Below, one piece after another: positions 8,300-17,400 of a DNA stretch of 51,298 nucleotides. The stretch lies in NCBI GenBank assembly GCA_029213195.1, contig JARGNI010000028.1:1-51298 (forward strand), read 5' to 3'. Numbering within the stretch: position 1 is the first letter of the stretch; every line of letters starts with the position of its first letter. The notes beneath the pieces were generated by a model. The model saw only the letters and a list, made by a program, of their open reading frames with translations, was not told the DNA's origin and searched no databases. The DNA is from Verrucomicrobiales bacterium. Lineage in GTDB: Bacteria; Verrucomicrobiota; Verrucomicrobiia; Verrucomicrobiales; DEV007. The position numbers and the translations under genes are program-made.

Positions 8300-8668
8300 C
8301 CAAAACGCGACCAAGCGGGCGAGAAGGAAAGGGAAGGACAAACCCAGCGCCTTCATCTGGATGGAGCTGTAGTCGGTCGCTGCGAGGCCGGGGAGGAAGC
8401 GTAGATTTCCAACGAGACGCATTCTTTCGGAATCGTGGCCGATTCCGCTACAGGGTTTCAGCAGGCAGAAGGTGGTCAGACCTGGCAAGAGCTTTGCGCG
8501 GCACGAGAATCATACCCGTCCGATGGCCCGTGAATCGGCGATCTTTCTGCATGGATTCAGCAGATTTTTGCAACTTCTTCTACGAACCGCCCGGCCTCAA
8601 GGGCTCGGAAACCCGGCTGCCATTGCAAAAGTACTAGCCAAGTCGGGGTTCTTCCCCAGAATGGATGG
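8300..8668 (+). other. Intergenic stretch containing a hairpin repeat
   Basis: No gene is supported in these 369 bases. They carry the CTGTAG-bounded repeat described separately (8367-8453). The last 100 bases before the SASA esterase gene probably hold its promoter, though no clear -35/-10 pair stands out. Confidence 0.5.
8367..8453. repeat. CTGTAG-bounded hairpin repeat
   Basis: The unit is bounded by CTGTAG (8367-8372) and its inverse CTACAG (8448-8453). Next to the right boundary is a perfect 8-bp hairpin, CGGAATCG (8428-8435), loop TGGC, CGATTCCG (8440-8447). Next to the left boundary is an imperfect hairpin, CGGTC/GGCCG. Read on the minus strand, the right boundary CTGTAG plus CGGAATCG is identical to 23975-23988. 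It looks like a dispersed intergenic element. Confidence 0.6.
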
Positions 8669-10189
8669 ATGTTCCCTCTTCGATTCGCCCTTCTTCTGGT
8701 TTGCACCTGCCTCCTCGGTTTTGGCCACGCACAAGGCGCAGACTTTTCCCTCGCCTCGCCTTTCACCGATCACATGGTCCTGCAACGGGACCAACTTGTT
8801 CCCGTCTGGGGAAATGCCCAAGCGGGCGCCAAGGTCACGGTGACGTTTGCCAACCAGGAAAAGACAACCGTCGCTGACGGCGACGGAAAATGGCAACTGA
8901 CCCTGGATTCGCTCTCCGGCTCCGCCGAGGGCAGGAGCTTTTCCGTAACGACGGATCAAGGAGATGAGATCTCGCTCTCCGACGTCGTGGTCGGGGAAGT
9001 CTGGATTTGTTCCGGTCAATCGAACATGCAGATGGGCAGAGGCGGAGTGCCCGAGCTGAAGGACCTGTCGGAGAAGAACCTCCGAACCTTCGAAGTGAAG
9101 CGCACCGTTGCTTTCACCGAACAGGATCGAGCCGAGGGCACGTGGGCCGTGGGTGGGCCGGGCAGCGCGGTTGCATTCGGATTCGCCCATTTCCTCGCGA
9201 AGCAAACGGATGTGCCCATCGGGATCATCCTTGCGGCCTGGGGGAGTTCCTCGATCGAAGCCTGGATGCCTCGCGACATGACGGAACAGTTTCCGCATTT
9301 CAAAACGATCATGGAGGAGTGGGACGCGAACACCGAGGCGCAGGAGAAGATCAAGGCTGCTCTCGCCAAGGAAAAGTGGAGCGGTCCGGAGGATGTCTTC
9401 ATGCGTCGCCAATCCTGCATCGTCTACAACGCAATGATCGCCCCGCTCGCCCCTTACGCCTGCCGAGGGCTGGTCTGGTATCAGGGAGAACGAAACACCC
9501 GCTACATCAGCGGAATGCCCGATGAACCGTGGTTCCATCGAGTCGCCGGGATCCGCGAATACGATGAGGTTCTCCAGGGCTGGATGCAGCGCTACCGCAA
9601 GGAGTGGGGACGCGACGATTTTCATTTCCTCCTCGTGATGCTCCCTGGCTACGGGAGCCTTCTCCAGTCCGGCCCAACGATGAACCCTGACCATCCCACT
9701 TCTCACTCCTGGGCCTGGATGCGAGAATCCCAGCTCGCCTCCCTCGAGCTCCCTGCCACCGGTGTGGCGAACACGATCGATCTCGGCGATGTGAAAAACA
9801 TTCATCCCAAGGACAAGGCACCGATCGGGCAGCGACTCGCACTGCTGGCGGCTCGGGATACCCTGGGACTCGAGATCGAGGCGAGTGGCCCCGTTTTTCG
9901 AAAGGCCACCACCAAGGGCGATCGCCTCGTCATCCAGTGGGATCATGCAGCAGGCCTCAGCACGACCGACGGGGCGGCACCGAGAGAATTCTGGATCGCG
10001 GACGAAGCTGCCGAGGACTGGAAACCTGCCACCGCGAAGATCGTCGGAGAAACCATCGAGCTCCACTCGTCCGAGATTGCAAAGCCGGCAGTGGTTCGGT
10101 ATGCCTTCACCGGCAAGCCCAAGGTGAACCTGGTCAATGGGGCCGGGCTGCCCGCCTACCCGTTTCGCAACGACAACGAGGCGCCCTGA
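8669..10189 (+). CDS. Exported sialate O-acetylesterase-family (SASA/SGNH) esterase
   Basis: The 506-residue protein has a Sec signal (MFPLRFALLLVCTCLLGFGH, cleaved near AQGAD). An N-terminal beta domain (DHMVLQRDQLVPVWGNA) is followed by the SGNH nucleophile motif SGQSNM with Ser118. VVGEVWICSGQSNM is the hallmark of the SASA family. LAAWGSSSIEAWMPR and WYQGERN (usually WYQGE-x-N) are further family blocks, and NIHPKDK near residue 384 supplies the expected catalytic His. It probably removes O-acetyl groups from sialic acid or other acetylated sugars in the periplasm. It is first in a plus-strand run of four exported-protein genes with gaps of 114, 59 and 65 bp. Confidence 0.88.
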   Translation: MFPLRFALLLVCTCLLGFGHAQGADFSLASPFTDHMVLQRDQLVPVWGNAQAGAKVTVTFANQEKTTVADGDGKWQLTLDSLSGSAEGRSFSVTTDQGDEISLSDVVVGEVWICSGQSNMQMGRGGVPELKDLSEKNLRTFEVKRTVAFTEQDRAEGTWAVGGPGSAVAFGFAHFLAKQTDVPIGIILAAWGSSSIEAWMPRDMTEQFPHFKTIMEEWDANTEAQEKIKAALAKEKWSGPEDVFMRRQSCIVYNAMIAPLAPYACRGLVWYQGERNTRYISGMPDEPWFHRVAGIREYDEVLQGWMQRYRKEWGRDDFHFLLVMLPGYGSLLQSGPTMNPDHPTSHSWAWMRESQLASLELPATGVANTIDLGDVKNIHPKDKAPIGQRLALLAARDTLGLEIEASGPVFRKATTKGDRLVIQWDHAAGLSTTDGAAPREFWIADEAAEDWKPATAKIVGETIELHSSEIAKPAVVRYAFTGKPKVNLVNGAGLPAYPFRNDNEAP

Positions 10190-10292
10190 GTCGAATCCAC
10201 GATCCCGCCCACTCTCGACTCTCTTTCGCGTGTCCCGAGAGCCGCCATCAAGCCGAGAGTGGCGTTGCTTCTCGAAAGGGAACTTTCTATGA

Positions 10293-10298
10293 GGGAGG
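10293..10298 (+). promoter_or_regulatory. Shine-Dalgarno site that fixes the start of the FG-GAP gene
   Basis: GGGAGG lies five bases before the ATG at 10304. It selects that start over the in-frame ATGs at 10259 and 10289, which lack a comparable site. Confidence 0.7.
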
Positions 10299-10303
10299 CA
10301 GTG

Positions 10304-11914
10304 ATGCGTCTTTCTTTTCCCCGATCTCTCGCCTGGCTCTTCCCCGCTCTCTTCACCCTGTGGCTTGGTCCGGAATCTACGAATGGAGAAGAGATTCGCT
10401 TTGTCGACCGGACCGAGGGCAGCGGTTTGCGAGAGGGGCTCCGTGGCATCATGGGTCATGGCGGTGCCGTCGGTGACATCGATGGAGACGGTCATCCGGA
10501 CTACTACGTGGGGGGCTTCGCAGATCGCCCCAACGAAGAGTACACCCCACTCTCGGCTCCTCCGACGAATCGACTGCTGAAAAACCGGGGAGATGGTACC
10601 TTCGAAATCCTGGATCAGCCTGCTGTCGAGATCTATGCCCGGACCAGCGGAGCGGTCTTCGCCGATCTCGACAACGACGGAGATCTCGATCTCTATTGTG
10701 CGAACAATGCCAAGGGCTCGTCGAAGCGCGAGATGGAGCCCCAGCGCTCGGCAACGACGAATCGGTCGAAGCTCTTTCGCAACGATGGAGGCACCTTCGT
10801 CGATGTCTCGGAGGAGTCGGGCGCTTGTCCCGAATCCGTTCTCACCGCACGAAACGTCGGGGTGTTCGACTACGATCTCGATGGACGCCTCGATCTCTTC
10901 GTCGTCGAAGATCGATTCACCAAAGATTCCGGCAGTGTTCTCCTGCGAAACCTGGGCGATCTGCAATTCGAAGTCGTCAACGAGAAGGTCGGAATCCCCG
11001 ACGGAGTCTTCGGGTTGGGAATGGCGGTTGCGGATCTCAATGCCGATGGTCGACCCGATTTCTTTGTCGGGCACAGCAATCGCCTGTTTCTCTCCCGGGA
11101 AAATGGCACCTACCACGAAGACGAGGCGCTGAACGAACTCTTTGCCTGGGAGCCCCTCGACGGAGAGGACTGGCCCTGCGGAGCTGCCTTTGCCGATCTG
11201 AATCGAGACGGTCGACTCGATTTGATTCTTTCGATTCACTTTCGCGAAGCGAGGAACCGCATCTTTCTCAATGAAGGAGTGAAAGACGGTGGGCCTCAGT
11301 TCCGGGACATCACCCCCGAGACGGGACTCCCAGCTGCCGAAGCCGAGAAATCGCCACATGTCGAGGTGCAGGATTTCGACAACGACGGCTGGCCCGACCT
11401 CTACTTCTCCACCGCGAAACTGCGGGAAGACGGAACCGCGATTCCATTGGTCTATCGCCACACTGGACTCGCGGACGGGGTTCCGCAGTTCGAGCCGATC
11501 TCCGCGTGGAAAGAAGAGGGCGATCTCGTCTACTATCCGGCAGGCCCGACCTGCGATGTCGATGGTGACGGTCGGATCGACCTTCTCCCCATCAACTGGT
11601 TCCGCGGCAACCACTCTCGCTTGTTGCAGAATGAGACGGAAACCAGAAACTCGTGGCTGCGAATTTCGGTTCGAGGAAAGACCTTCAATCAGCAGGGCAT
11701 CGGAACCCTCATCGAGGTGTTCGCCGATGGGGAACGTGTCGGGTGCCAGGAGATCACCACCGGATACGGCTATGCCAGCGGTCAGGAAGCCAAGGCCCAT
11801 TTCGGACTGGGCGAGACGTCCACAGTCGATCTGAAAATCCGTTTTCCCGATGGGACAAAGCGAGAGGTCAAAGCCGTCACCGAACTCGACCGAGAGATGG
11901 TGCTCGAGGAGTAA
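10304..11914 (+). CDS. Exported FG-GAP/VCBS repeat protein with ASPIC/UnbV C-terminus
   Basis: The 536-residue protein starts at MRLSFPRSLAWLFPALFTLW, a Sec signal. At least seven calcium-binding-like FG-GAP loops are readable: DIDGDGHPD, DLDNDGDLD, DYDLDGRLD, DLNADGRPD, DLNRDGRLD, DFDNDGWPD and DVDGDGRID. They build an integrin-like beta-propeller. The last 90 residues (WLRISVRGK, GIGTLIEVFADG, SGQEAKAHFGLGE, IRFPDGTKREV) match the ASPIC/UnbV domain that often ends such proteins. It is predicted to be extracellular or periplasmic and to act as a binding scaffold; the ligand is unknown. It lies between the SASA esterase and a second propeller gene. Confidence 0.88.
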   Translation: MRLSFPRSLAWLFPALFTLWLGPESTNGEEIRFVDRTEGSGLREGLRGIMGHGGAVGDIDGDGHPDYYVGGFADRPNEEYTPLSAPPTNRLLKNRGDGTFEILDQPAVEIYARTSGAVFADLDNDGDLDLYCANNAKGSSKREMEPQRSATTNRSKLFRNDGGTFVDVSEESGACPESVLTARNVGVFDYDLDGRLDLFVVEDRFTKDSGSVLLRNLGDLQFEVVNEKVGIPDGVFGLGMAVADLNADGRPDFFVGHSNRLFLSRENGTYHEDEALNELFAWEPLDGEDWPCGAAFADLNRDGRLDLILSIHFREARNRIFLNEGVKDGGPQFRDITPETGLPAAEAEKSPHVEVQDFDNDGWPDLYFSTAKLREDGTAIPLVYRHTGLADGVPQFEPISAWKEEGDLVYYPAGPTCDVDGDGRIDLLPINWFRGNHSRLLQNETETRNSWLRISVRGKTFNQQGIGTLIEVFADGERVGCQEITTGYGYASGQEAKAHFGLGETSTVDLKIRFPDGTKREVKAVTELDREMVLEE

Positions 11915-11973
11915 ATGTCAGGGTAGCCGCGGGTGACCCGCTCGCAAAACGAAAGCAGAAAAACGAGTCGGAT

Positions 11974-13395
11974 ATGAATCGAGATCACTGGACCCAGGAA
12001 GCCAATCGCTCCCCATTCGCAGCCCACCCAACCCTGCCAGGGCGACAGAACTCCTTCGTGGGAATCCTTCTCCTGATCATCGCCTCCTCTTTCGGACTCG
12101 GACAAGCCGAGGAAGTTTCCTGGCCTCCGACTCTTCCAAACGGAAAGGCATTTGCCGTCGTCGAAGGGGCGAAACTGCTGAGCGGCGTCGGTGCCGAGCT
12201 GCGGGAAGGCGTCGAGATCGCGAAGAAGGCTCCTCGGGTGACCTTCCATTTCTACGACTGCCAGACCTACGAAGGGAAGCCCTGGAGCGTCTGGGGCGAC
12301 GGTCTCGCGATCGGTGGAAAATACTATTCCGCGGTGGGAGATCACCTCAGTCCCGAAGGCAATGCCTGGGTCTACGTGTTCGATCCGGAAAAGAATGTGC
12401 TCACTCCTTTGACGAATGTCAGGAAAATTCTGCAACGCCCCGACGGGCACTACACCCCGGGAAAAATCCACAGCCAACTCGGGATGGGAAAGGATGGCTG
12501 GATCTATTTCTCGACGCACCGGGGATCGACCCGGGTCGCACTCGATCCGAAGAATCACTTCCAGGGAGATTCGATCTTCCGAGTTCACCCCGAATCGGGG
12601 GACGCGGAGATCGTGGCCGAGATTCCGCTGCCGATGCAGTGCCTGCCGACCGGGAGTCTCGATGGCGAACGCATGATCTGGTATGCAGGCAGTGCCGACG
12701 GACTCAACGAAAAGGAACCCCAGTTTCTCGCCTACGACATCGAGGAGGGGCGCATTCTTTACCGGGATGATCGTGGTCCCTACCGGGCCATGATCCTCGC
12801 TCGATCGACCGGAAAACTCTATTTCCACGGCGGAAAGCCGGGAGGCAAGGGACGTTCCGGGGAGGCTCCTCTTTACCGCTTCGATCCGGAGAATCCGGCC
12901 CCTCCGACCAGGATCGACGCCTCCGTGGGACTGCGGGCCGCGAGTGAGGAATCACCTGAGGGAAAGGTCTACACGCTCGATCGGGATGAGATCTGGGAAT
13001 TCGATGTCACCAACGAGACGGCTCGGTCCCTCGGCGGATCGGCGGTAGCGTCGAAAGACTACACGACCAGTCTCAAGCTCTCGCCTGACGGCCGCTTCCT
13101 CTACTACATCCCGGGAGCCCATGGCGGCTCGGAGCAGGATGGCACGCCCGTGGTGCAGTTCGATACTCGGACCGGGAAGAAGAAGGTGATCTGCTTTCTT
13201 CATCCGGCGATCGAGAACGCGACGGGATATGTCCCCATCGGGTCCTTCGGGTCGGGTCTATCGGAGGACGGATCGACTCTCTACGTGACCTGGAATGGCG
13301 CTCACGACCTGACCGGCGAAGAGAAGAAGGTGCCCTTCCGATCGGTCGGCATGACAATGATCGAGATCCCGGAATCGGAACGGTTGACCCAGTGA
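11974..13395 (+). CDS. Exported beta-propeller protein of unknown function
   Basis: The 473-residue protein starts at ATG 11974. The open frame extends upstream but overlaps the previous gene. The first 45 residues carry a hydrophobic export segment (FVGILLLIIASSFGLGQ). The rest has repeated propeller-like blades with SPDGRFLYYIPGA, GLSEDGSTLYVTW, GKDGWIYFSTHRGS and GKVYTLDRDEIWEF. No heme, PQQ or lyase catalytic motif was recognised. The blades resemble those of oligogalacturonate-lyase-like or SMP-30-like proteins, but this is only fold-level similarity. It is the third gene of the run beginning at 8669. Confidence 0.65.
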   Translation: MNRDHWTQEANRSPFAAHPTLPGRQNSFVGILLLIIASSFGLGQAEEVSWPPTLPNGKAFAVVEGAKLLSGVGAELREGVEIAKKAPRVTFHFYDCQTYEGKPWSVWGDGLAIGGKYYSAVGDHLSPEGNAWVYVFDPEKNVLTPLTNVRKILQRPDGHYTPGKIHSQLGMGKDGWIYFSTHRGSTRVALDPKNHFQGDSIFRVHPESGDAEIVAEIPLPMQCLPTGSLDGERMIWYAGSADGLNEKEPQFLAYDIEEGRILYRDDRGPYRAMILARSTGKLYFHGGKPGGKGRSGEAPLYRFDPENPAPPTRIDASVGLRAASEESPEGKVYTLDRDEIWEFDVTNETARSLGGSAVASKDYTTSLKLSPDGRFLYYIPGAHGGSEQDGTPVVQFDTRTGKKKVICFLHPAIENATGYVPIGSFGSGLSEDGSTLYVTWNGAHDLTGEEKKVPFRSVGMTMIEIPESERLTQ

Positions 13396-13460
13396 TTCGC
13401 ACGACCTGGAGGCGATCCAACCTTGGCAAAGAGGAAAGATCCTGCTAACGCTCAAACGAG

Positions 13461-14474
13461 ATGAAACATATCAGGCTGATTGCCTTCCTCCTCCCCCTCT
13501 CGCTTGCCTGCGCAAACGAGAAGGAACTCTTCGAACTACTTCCGGATCCCGAGCAAACCTGGGAACACTACACCGAACACTACTTCCCCAAGATCGAAAA
13601 CCGGACGAAGGTTCTCCATCTCGTCACCACTCGGTCCACCAGGGGAGAAGTCCATTGCCTTTCCCTGCTGCGAGAAAACGCGGAGGACGGATGGATCAAC
13701 ACGCTCCACTTCCGAACCCTGTCCGCCGACGGATCGGAAGAAATCGAGAATCTTCAGGTGGAGATTTCGACTCCCCTGACTTCCAGTTTGAAGAATTTCA
13801 GTTACTCCGTCCTGAAATTCACCCAGGCAGAGCCTCGGGCATCCGCAGTGCAGGGTGAGACCACGACCTTGTATTTTCTCGATGGCTACCAAAGGCCACT
13901 CGGCAGAACCACCGATCCGGCCGAGAAGTCTGTCCCCGCCCAGGCCATCTCCTTGTTCGCAGCGCTGGAAGAGGATGCCGCCGATGGGGTCCTCGATGAC
14001 GAGGCCTGGGAGGATCGGGTATGGCAGGCCAAGAAAGATCTTCCCCAGCTCCCCTGGGTTCCGACCTACTCGGAGTTTCGAGGCCCAGACATCATCAAGA
14101 AGGATTTGGAGATCATGAAAAACTGGAAGCTGACCCACCAGGTCGAGCGCCTCTCCATGGATGGCTACAAAGATTCGGAGAGCATCAATTTTCGCCAGGA
14201 GCTCGCGGAAGCCCTTGCTGAGGTGGCTCCCAAGGAATGGAAGGAACTGATGAGATCCTCGGGGAACATGCACAATCCAAAAGTGCTACCGATCCATGCA
14301 CACCTGGACGAAGCAACTCGACAGACTCGCTCTGCCGGGCTCGTCAATCAGGTTCTCGATCCTTACGGGCTCGAGGTCACCGGGCTCAGCGCCGAGAAGC
14401 TTTCCTTTGCGACCAAGACGGGTGGCGGGCTTCCCGATGCGATGATGTATCTTGAGGTGGGACCGAAAGAGTGA
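13461..14474 (+). CDS. Exported protein of unknown function
   Basis: The 337-residue protein has a signal peptide (MKHIRLIAFLLPLSLACANE). The SLAC sequence resembles a weak lipobox, but the -3 residue is Ser, so Sec cleavage at ACA-NE is equally likely. The mature part is mixed alpha/beta and acidic, with no family motif recognised. Segments such as WEHYTEHYFPKIENRTKVLH and YFLDGYQRPLGRTT could help a profile search. It follows the propeller gene by 65 bp and may end the transcript that begins at 8669. It converges on the rhodanese gene. Confidence 0.6.
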   Translation: MKHIRLIAFLLPLSLACANEKELFELLPDPEQTWEHYTEHYFPKIENRTKVLHLVTTRSTRGEVHCLSLLRENAEDGWINTLHFRTLSADGSEEIENLQVEISTPLTSSLKNFSYSVLKFTQAEPRASAVQGETTTLYFLDGYQRPLGRTTDPAEKSVPAQAISLFAALEEDAADGVLDDEAWEDRVWQAKKDLPQLPWVPTYSEFRGPDIIKKDLEIMKNWKLTHQVERLSMDGYKDSESINFRQELAEALAEVAPKEWKELMRSSGNMHNPKVLPIHAHLDEATRQTRSAGLVNQVLDPYGLEVTGLSAEKLSFATKTGGGLPDAMMYLEVGPKE

Positions 14475-14591
14475 CCCTCGGGAAGCGCACGAGCCCGCAA
14501 TTCTCATCGCCTGACAAGCCCCCACTTGGATGGCTCCGCCCCGCACTCAGGGTTGGTTCTTTTTCTCTCGCTGCCGAGATGGATGATCCAA

Positions 14592-15584
14592 CTACACTCG
14601 GCCGGGCAACTCGTCTTCCACAGCAGTGGGATCGCAATACGCCACTTCGTTCTCGTCCGTCCACGACCAGCCATAGAAACCATCGTCGAAGTTCTTTGCT
14701 CGATACCCTAACAAGTTCGCCACGAGGAACGACAGACTCGAACGCCAGCCGGTTCCGCAGTAAAAGATCAGGGGCGTGTCTCCTCGTTCGACACTCTCAT
14801 CGACGATACCGAGCTCGATCCAGCGACGTCGGACTTCGGTCAGGGCAGGTCCGACTTTGCGGGTTTCCCCGTCGACCAGGTTGATCCAGTTGCCCTGGAG
14901 AACCGCACGCGGAATATGACCGGCCTTGGAAAAGAAGGGATAGTATTTCGTTTCCGACCCATCATACTCCCCGGGACGGCGAACGTCGACGAGACGACTC
15001 GTTGCTCCCATTCCCGATGAGGCGATCTGTTGAACTTCGGCCAGCGAGGCGAGGAATTCGGAACGCACTTTCCAGTCGGGAGCGATCCCAGGCAGTTCGC
15101 CCACCGATCCAGCAAGGTCGACCGCATGAGGAATCGAGGAGACCGTCGCTTCGCCGGCAGCAATCCAGGCCTCCAACCCACCGTCGAGGAGCCGAATCGT
15201 CTCGACCCCGGCATAAAAGAGTCCCCAGATCAATCGCGCCGCCGCCATGATGCCATCGGGTTCGGTTCCATAAATCCACACTTCGCGATCCGAGCTGATC
15301 CCGAGAGCGGCGAGCGCTTCCTTGAGGCGATCCGGAGACAGCACATTTCCGTCGGAGGGACACTCGTAGTGAGGATAATACTTCGACTGGTCCGTGCCCG
15401 CTTCGAGATAGGAAGGGTGGATCTGGATCGCCCCAGGGAGATGACGTGAGACCGGCTGATCCCCATCGAGAGGATGATCGAAAGAGGAAAAGTGCGCCTC
15501 CAGCACCAGGGGAGGATCTTCTCGATCCGAAGCGGTCAAGCGCTGGGCGAACTCTTCGGGGCTAACGAGGGCAAAATCAGTCAT
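14592..15584 (-). CDS. Tandem-rhodanese sulfurtransferase
   Basis: The 330-residue protein starts at MTDFALVSPEEF (ATG 15584); the ORF's upstream extension is not rhodanese-like. There are two rhodanese domains. The N-terminal one (about 5-145) has VWIYGTEPDG where an active-site loop would be and lacks Cys. The C-terminal one (about 190-320) has the active loop CGTGWRS with Cys276, preceded by LVDVRRPGEY and GHIPRAV. This matches thiosulfate or 3-mercaptopyruvate sulfurtransferases, which transfer sulfane sulfur to cyanide or thiols. There is no signal peptide, so it should be cytoplasmic. The loop sequence differs from CRKGVT and CGSGVTA, so the substrate cannot be assigned. Confidence 0.88.
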   Translation of the reverse strand: MTDFALVSPEEFAQRLTASDREDPPLVLEAHFSSFDHPLDGDQPVSRHLPGAIQIHPSYLEAGTDQSKYYPHYECPSDGNVLSPDRLKEALAALGISSDREVWIYGTEPDGIMAAARLIWGLFYAGVETIRLLDGGLEAWIAAGEATVSSIPHAVDLAGSVGELPGIAPDWKVRSEFLASLAEVQQIASSGMGATSRLVDVRRPGEYDGSETKYYPFFSKAGHIPRAVLQGNWINLVDGETRKVGPALTEVRRRWIELGIVDESVERGDTPLIFYCGTGWRSSLSFLVANLLGYRAKNFDDGFYGWSWTDENEVAYCDPTAVEDELPGRV

Positions 15585-15805
15585 CCGTGGGGATTGGAAA
15601 GGGAGAGGATGCGACGGTAACCCAATGGACGAATCCATGCTCGAGATCTTTCACAAAACGGGAAGAAGAAAGGCGTTTCCCGTTTGAAAGGCCGACCTCG
15701 ACCCAACGCTAGGAAACCTTGTTATAGAGGGAACAATGACAATTGAGGCGAGGTCCTCTTGTCGATTGAGGGCTAGCGTTTTAGGTAAGTCTAACCAGCC
15801 CTCCG

Positions 15806-17338
15806 ATGAAACTTCCTCCTCCTGCTCTTGCCACCCTACTGCTTCTCTACCTCGTCCCTTTCGGCTGGTGTGAGGTCGAGACCGAACCGATTCCTGGAAA
15901 GGGAACCTGGGTCGATTCCCGGCTCGATCGATTCCCGGACGAAAAGCCCGTCCGGGTCACGGTCTGGTTCGAAGAACAATTCCTCGGAGACGGGGAGGGA
16001 TTTCTGCGGCGAGCCAGGGAGTTCGACGTGCTCGGTCGATCCGAGCTCCGCGAGAAAGCAATCGCCGCCCTGAAATCGGCAAGCGACTCCGCTCAGGAGC
16101 AGGCTTCCCCTGCCCTGAACCCGATGCTGGAAGCCGGCGTGATCACCGATCTGGAGTTCCACTGGATCGTGAACGGTTTTTCCTGTAGCACCACCCCGAA
16201 GGAACTGGAGAAATTGAAGGACTTACCCGGGGTCCGGACGATCTTTCTTTCCGGTCCCGTCCGGGGCGCGCTTCCTGAGCCGAACTATGAAACCCTCCCC
16301 CCGCAGAAGAAACAGGCTTCTCCTTTCGACCCGGAAACCAAGGATCCCCTCTGGTATGTGAAAAAGCTGAAGGTCGATCGGGTCTGGAAAGAACTCGGAG
16401 TCACCGGCAAAGGAGTTCTCAACGTCATTCACGATGGAAATTTCGTGATCTCCGACTGGATCAGCGAATCCATCTATTGGAACCCGGATGAACCACGCGA
16501 TGGAGAAGACAGCGATGGCAACGGATTGATCGACGATGTGAACGGTTTTAATTTCATCGCTCAAACCGGGAACATGACCCGACAGCCAATGGTCGAGGGA
16601 CGGGGGAATCCATCCATCCTGCATGGACATCAATGTGTCGCGATCATCTGCGGACGAGGAGGACCCGGACGAGAAGTACAACCCGGACTCGCACCGGATT
16701 CGCAATGGGCCGGGGTCATCGCGATGCAGAATATCGAAGCCGCCGTCGAATGGGCGATCGAGCACGGTGCCGACACCTACAGCATGAGTTTTTCTCGTCC
16801 GAATCTCGGAGAATACCGCTCTCACTGGCGCAAGATCGCCGAGCACGGTGCTTTCTGCGGTGTGCATTTCGTATCCGGGGCCGGGAACTTTGCCCAGTCC
16901 GAATCCATTCCCGTGCAGATGCGGATACCCGAAGACATTCCACTCGCGGTGCTTGCCGCGGCCGGAGTGCAGCGCGATCTCACCCGCACCCCCTTCTCGA
17001 GCCAGGGACCCGTCGAGTGGATGACCCACCACTATCGCGACGGTCGGGTCGACAAACCCGAAGTCTGCGCCTTCAACGCTAGGATCCCCCTGCTGCTTCC
17101 CAACGAGGAGAAGCCCACGAGAGTGGCCAACGGCAACTCCTTTGCCGGCCCCATGTATTGTGGCACCATCGCCCTCATGCTCTCGGCCAATCCGGAACTC
17201 AAGCCATGGGAAACGCGACAGATCATCATCGATACCGCGACCGACATTGCCGAAGAAGGATTCGATTTTCAAACCGGACACGGACTCATCAACGCCTTCG
17301 AGGCAGTACGCCTGGCCTTGGAGTCGAAAAAGAAATAG
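15806..17338 (+). CDS. Exported S8 (subtilisin-like) peptidase with altered Asp motif
   Basis: The 510-residue protein has a signal (MKLPPPALATLLLLYLVPFG), an N-terminal propeptide-like region (about 45-155, VRVTVWFEEQ to VRTIFLSGPV) and an S8 core. The His motif is HGHQCVAIICG (His273), the oxyanion Asn is in SGAGNF (Asn361), and the Ser motif is NGNSFAGPMYCG (Ser445). The Asp motif, normally V-x-V-I-D-(S/T)-G, reads LNVIHDGNF. His209 sits where Asp is expected and Asp210 is shifted by one. A Ca-loop-like DSDGNGLIDD follows. Activity is therefore uncertain; it may use Asp210 or be a binding pseudo-protease. It is followed by a small membrane protein gene. Confidence 0.8.
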   Translation: MKLPPPALATLLLLYLVPFGWCEVETEPIPGKGTWVDSRLDRFPDEKPVRVTVWFEEQFLGDGEGFLRRAREFDVLGRSELREKAIAALKSASDSAQEQASPALNPMLEAGVITDLEFHWIVNGFSCSTTPKELEKLKDLPGVRTIFLSGPVRGALPEPNYETLPPQKKQASPFDPETKDPLWYVKKLKVDRVWKELGVTGKGVLNVIHDGNFVISDWISESIYWNPDEPRDGEDSDGNGLIDDVNGFNFIAQTGNMTRQPMVEGRGNPSILHGHQCVAIICGRGGPGREVQPGLAPDSQWAGVIAMQNIEAAVEWAIEHGADTYSMSFSRPNLGEYRSHWRKIAEHGAFCGVHFVSGAGNFAQSESIPVQMRIPEDIPLAVLAAAGVQRDLTRTPFSSQGPVEWMTHHYRDGRVDKPEVCAFNARIPLLLPNEEKPTRVANGNSFAGPMYCGTIALMLSANPELKPWETRQIIIDTATDIAEEGFDFQTGHGLINAFEAVRLALESKKK

Positions 17339-17400
17339 GGTAAACGTGTGACAGCGGACCGATCAGATCTTCGCGCTTGCCCACTACCCAGATCTTCCCG

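Noticed and set aside
8597-11800. A 1,067-codon open frame on the minus strand
   Set aside because: It lies opposite the SASA esterase and FG-GAP genes, both of which have clear domains and signals. The minus frame encodes low-complexity charged sequence with no recognisable domain.
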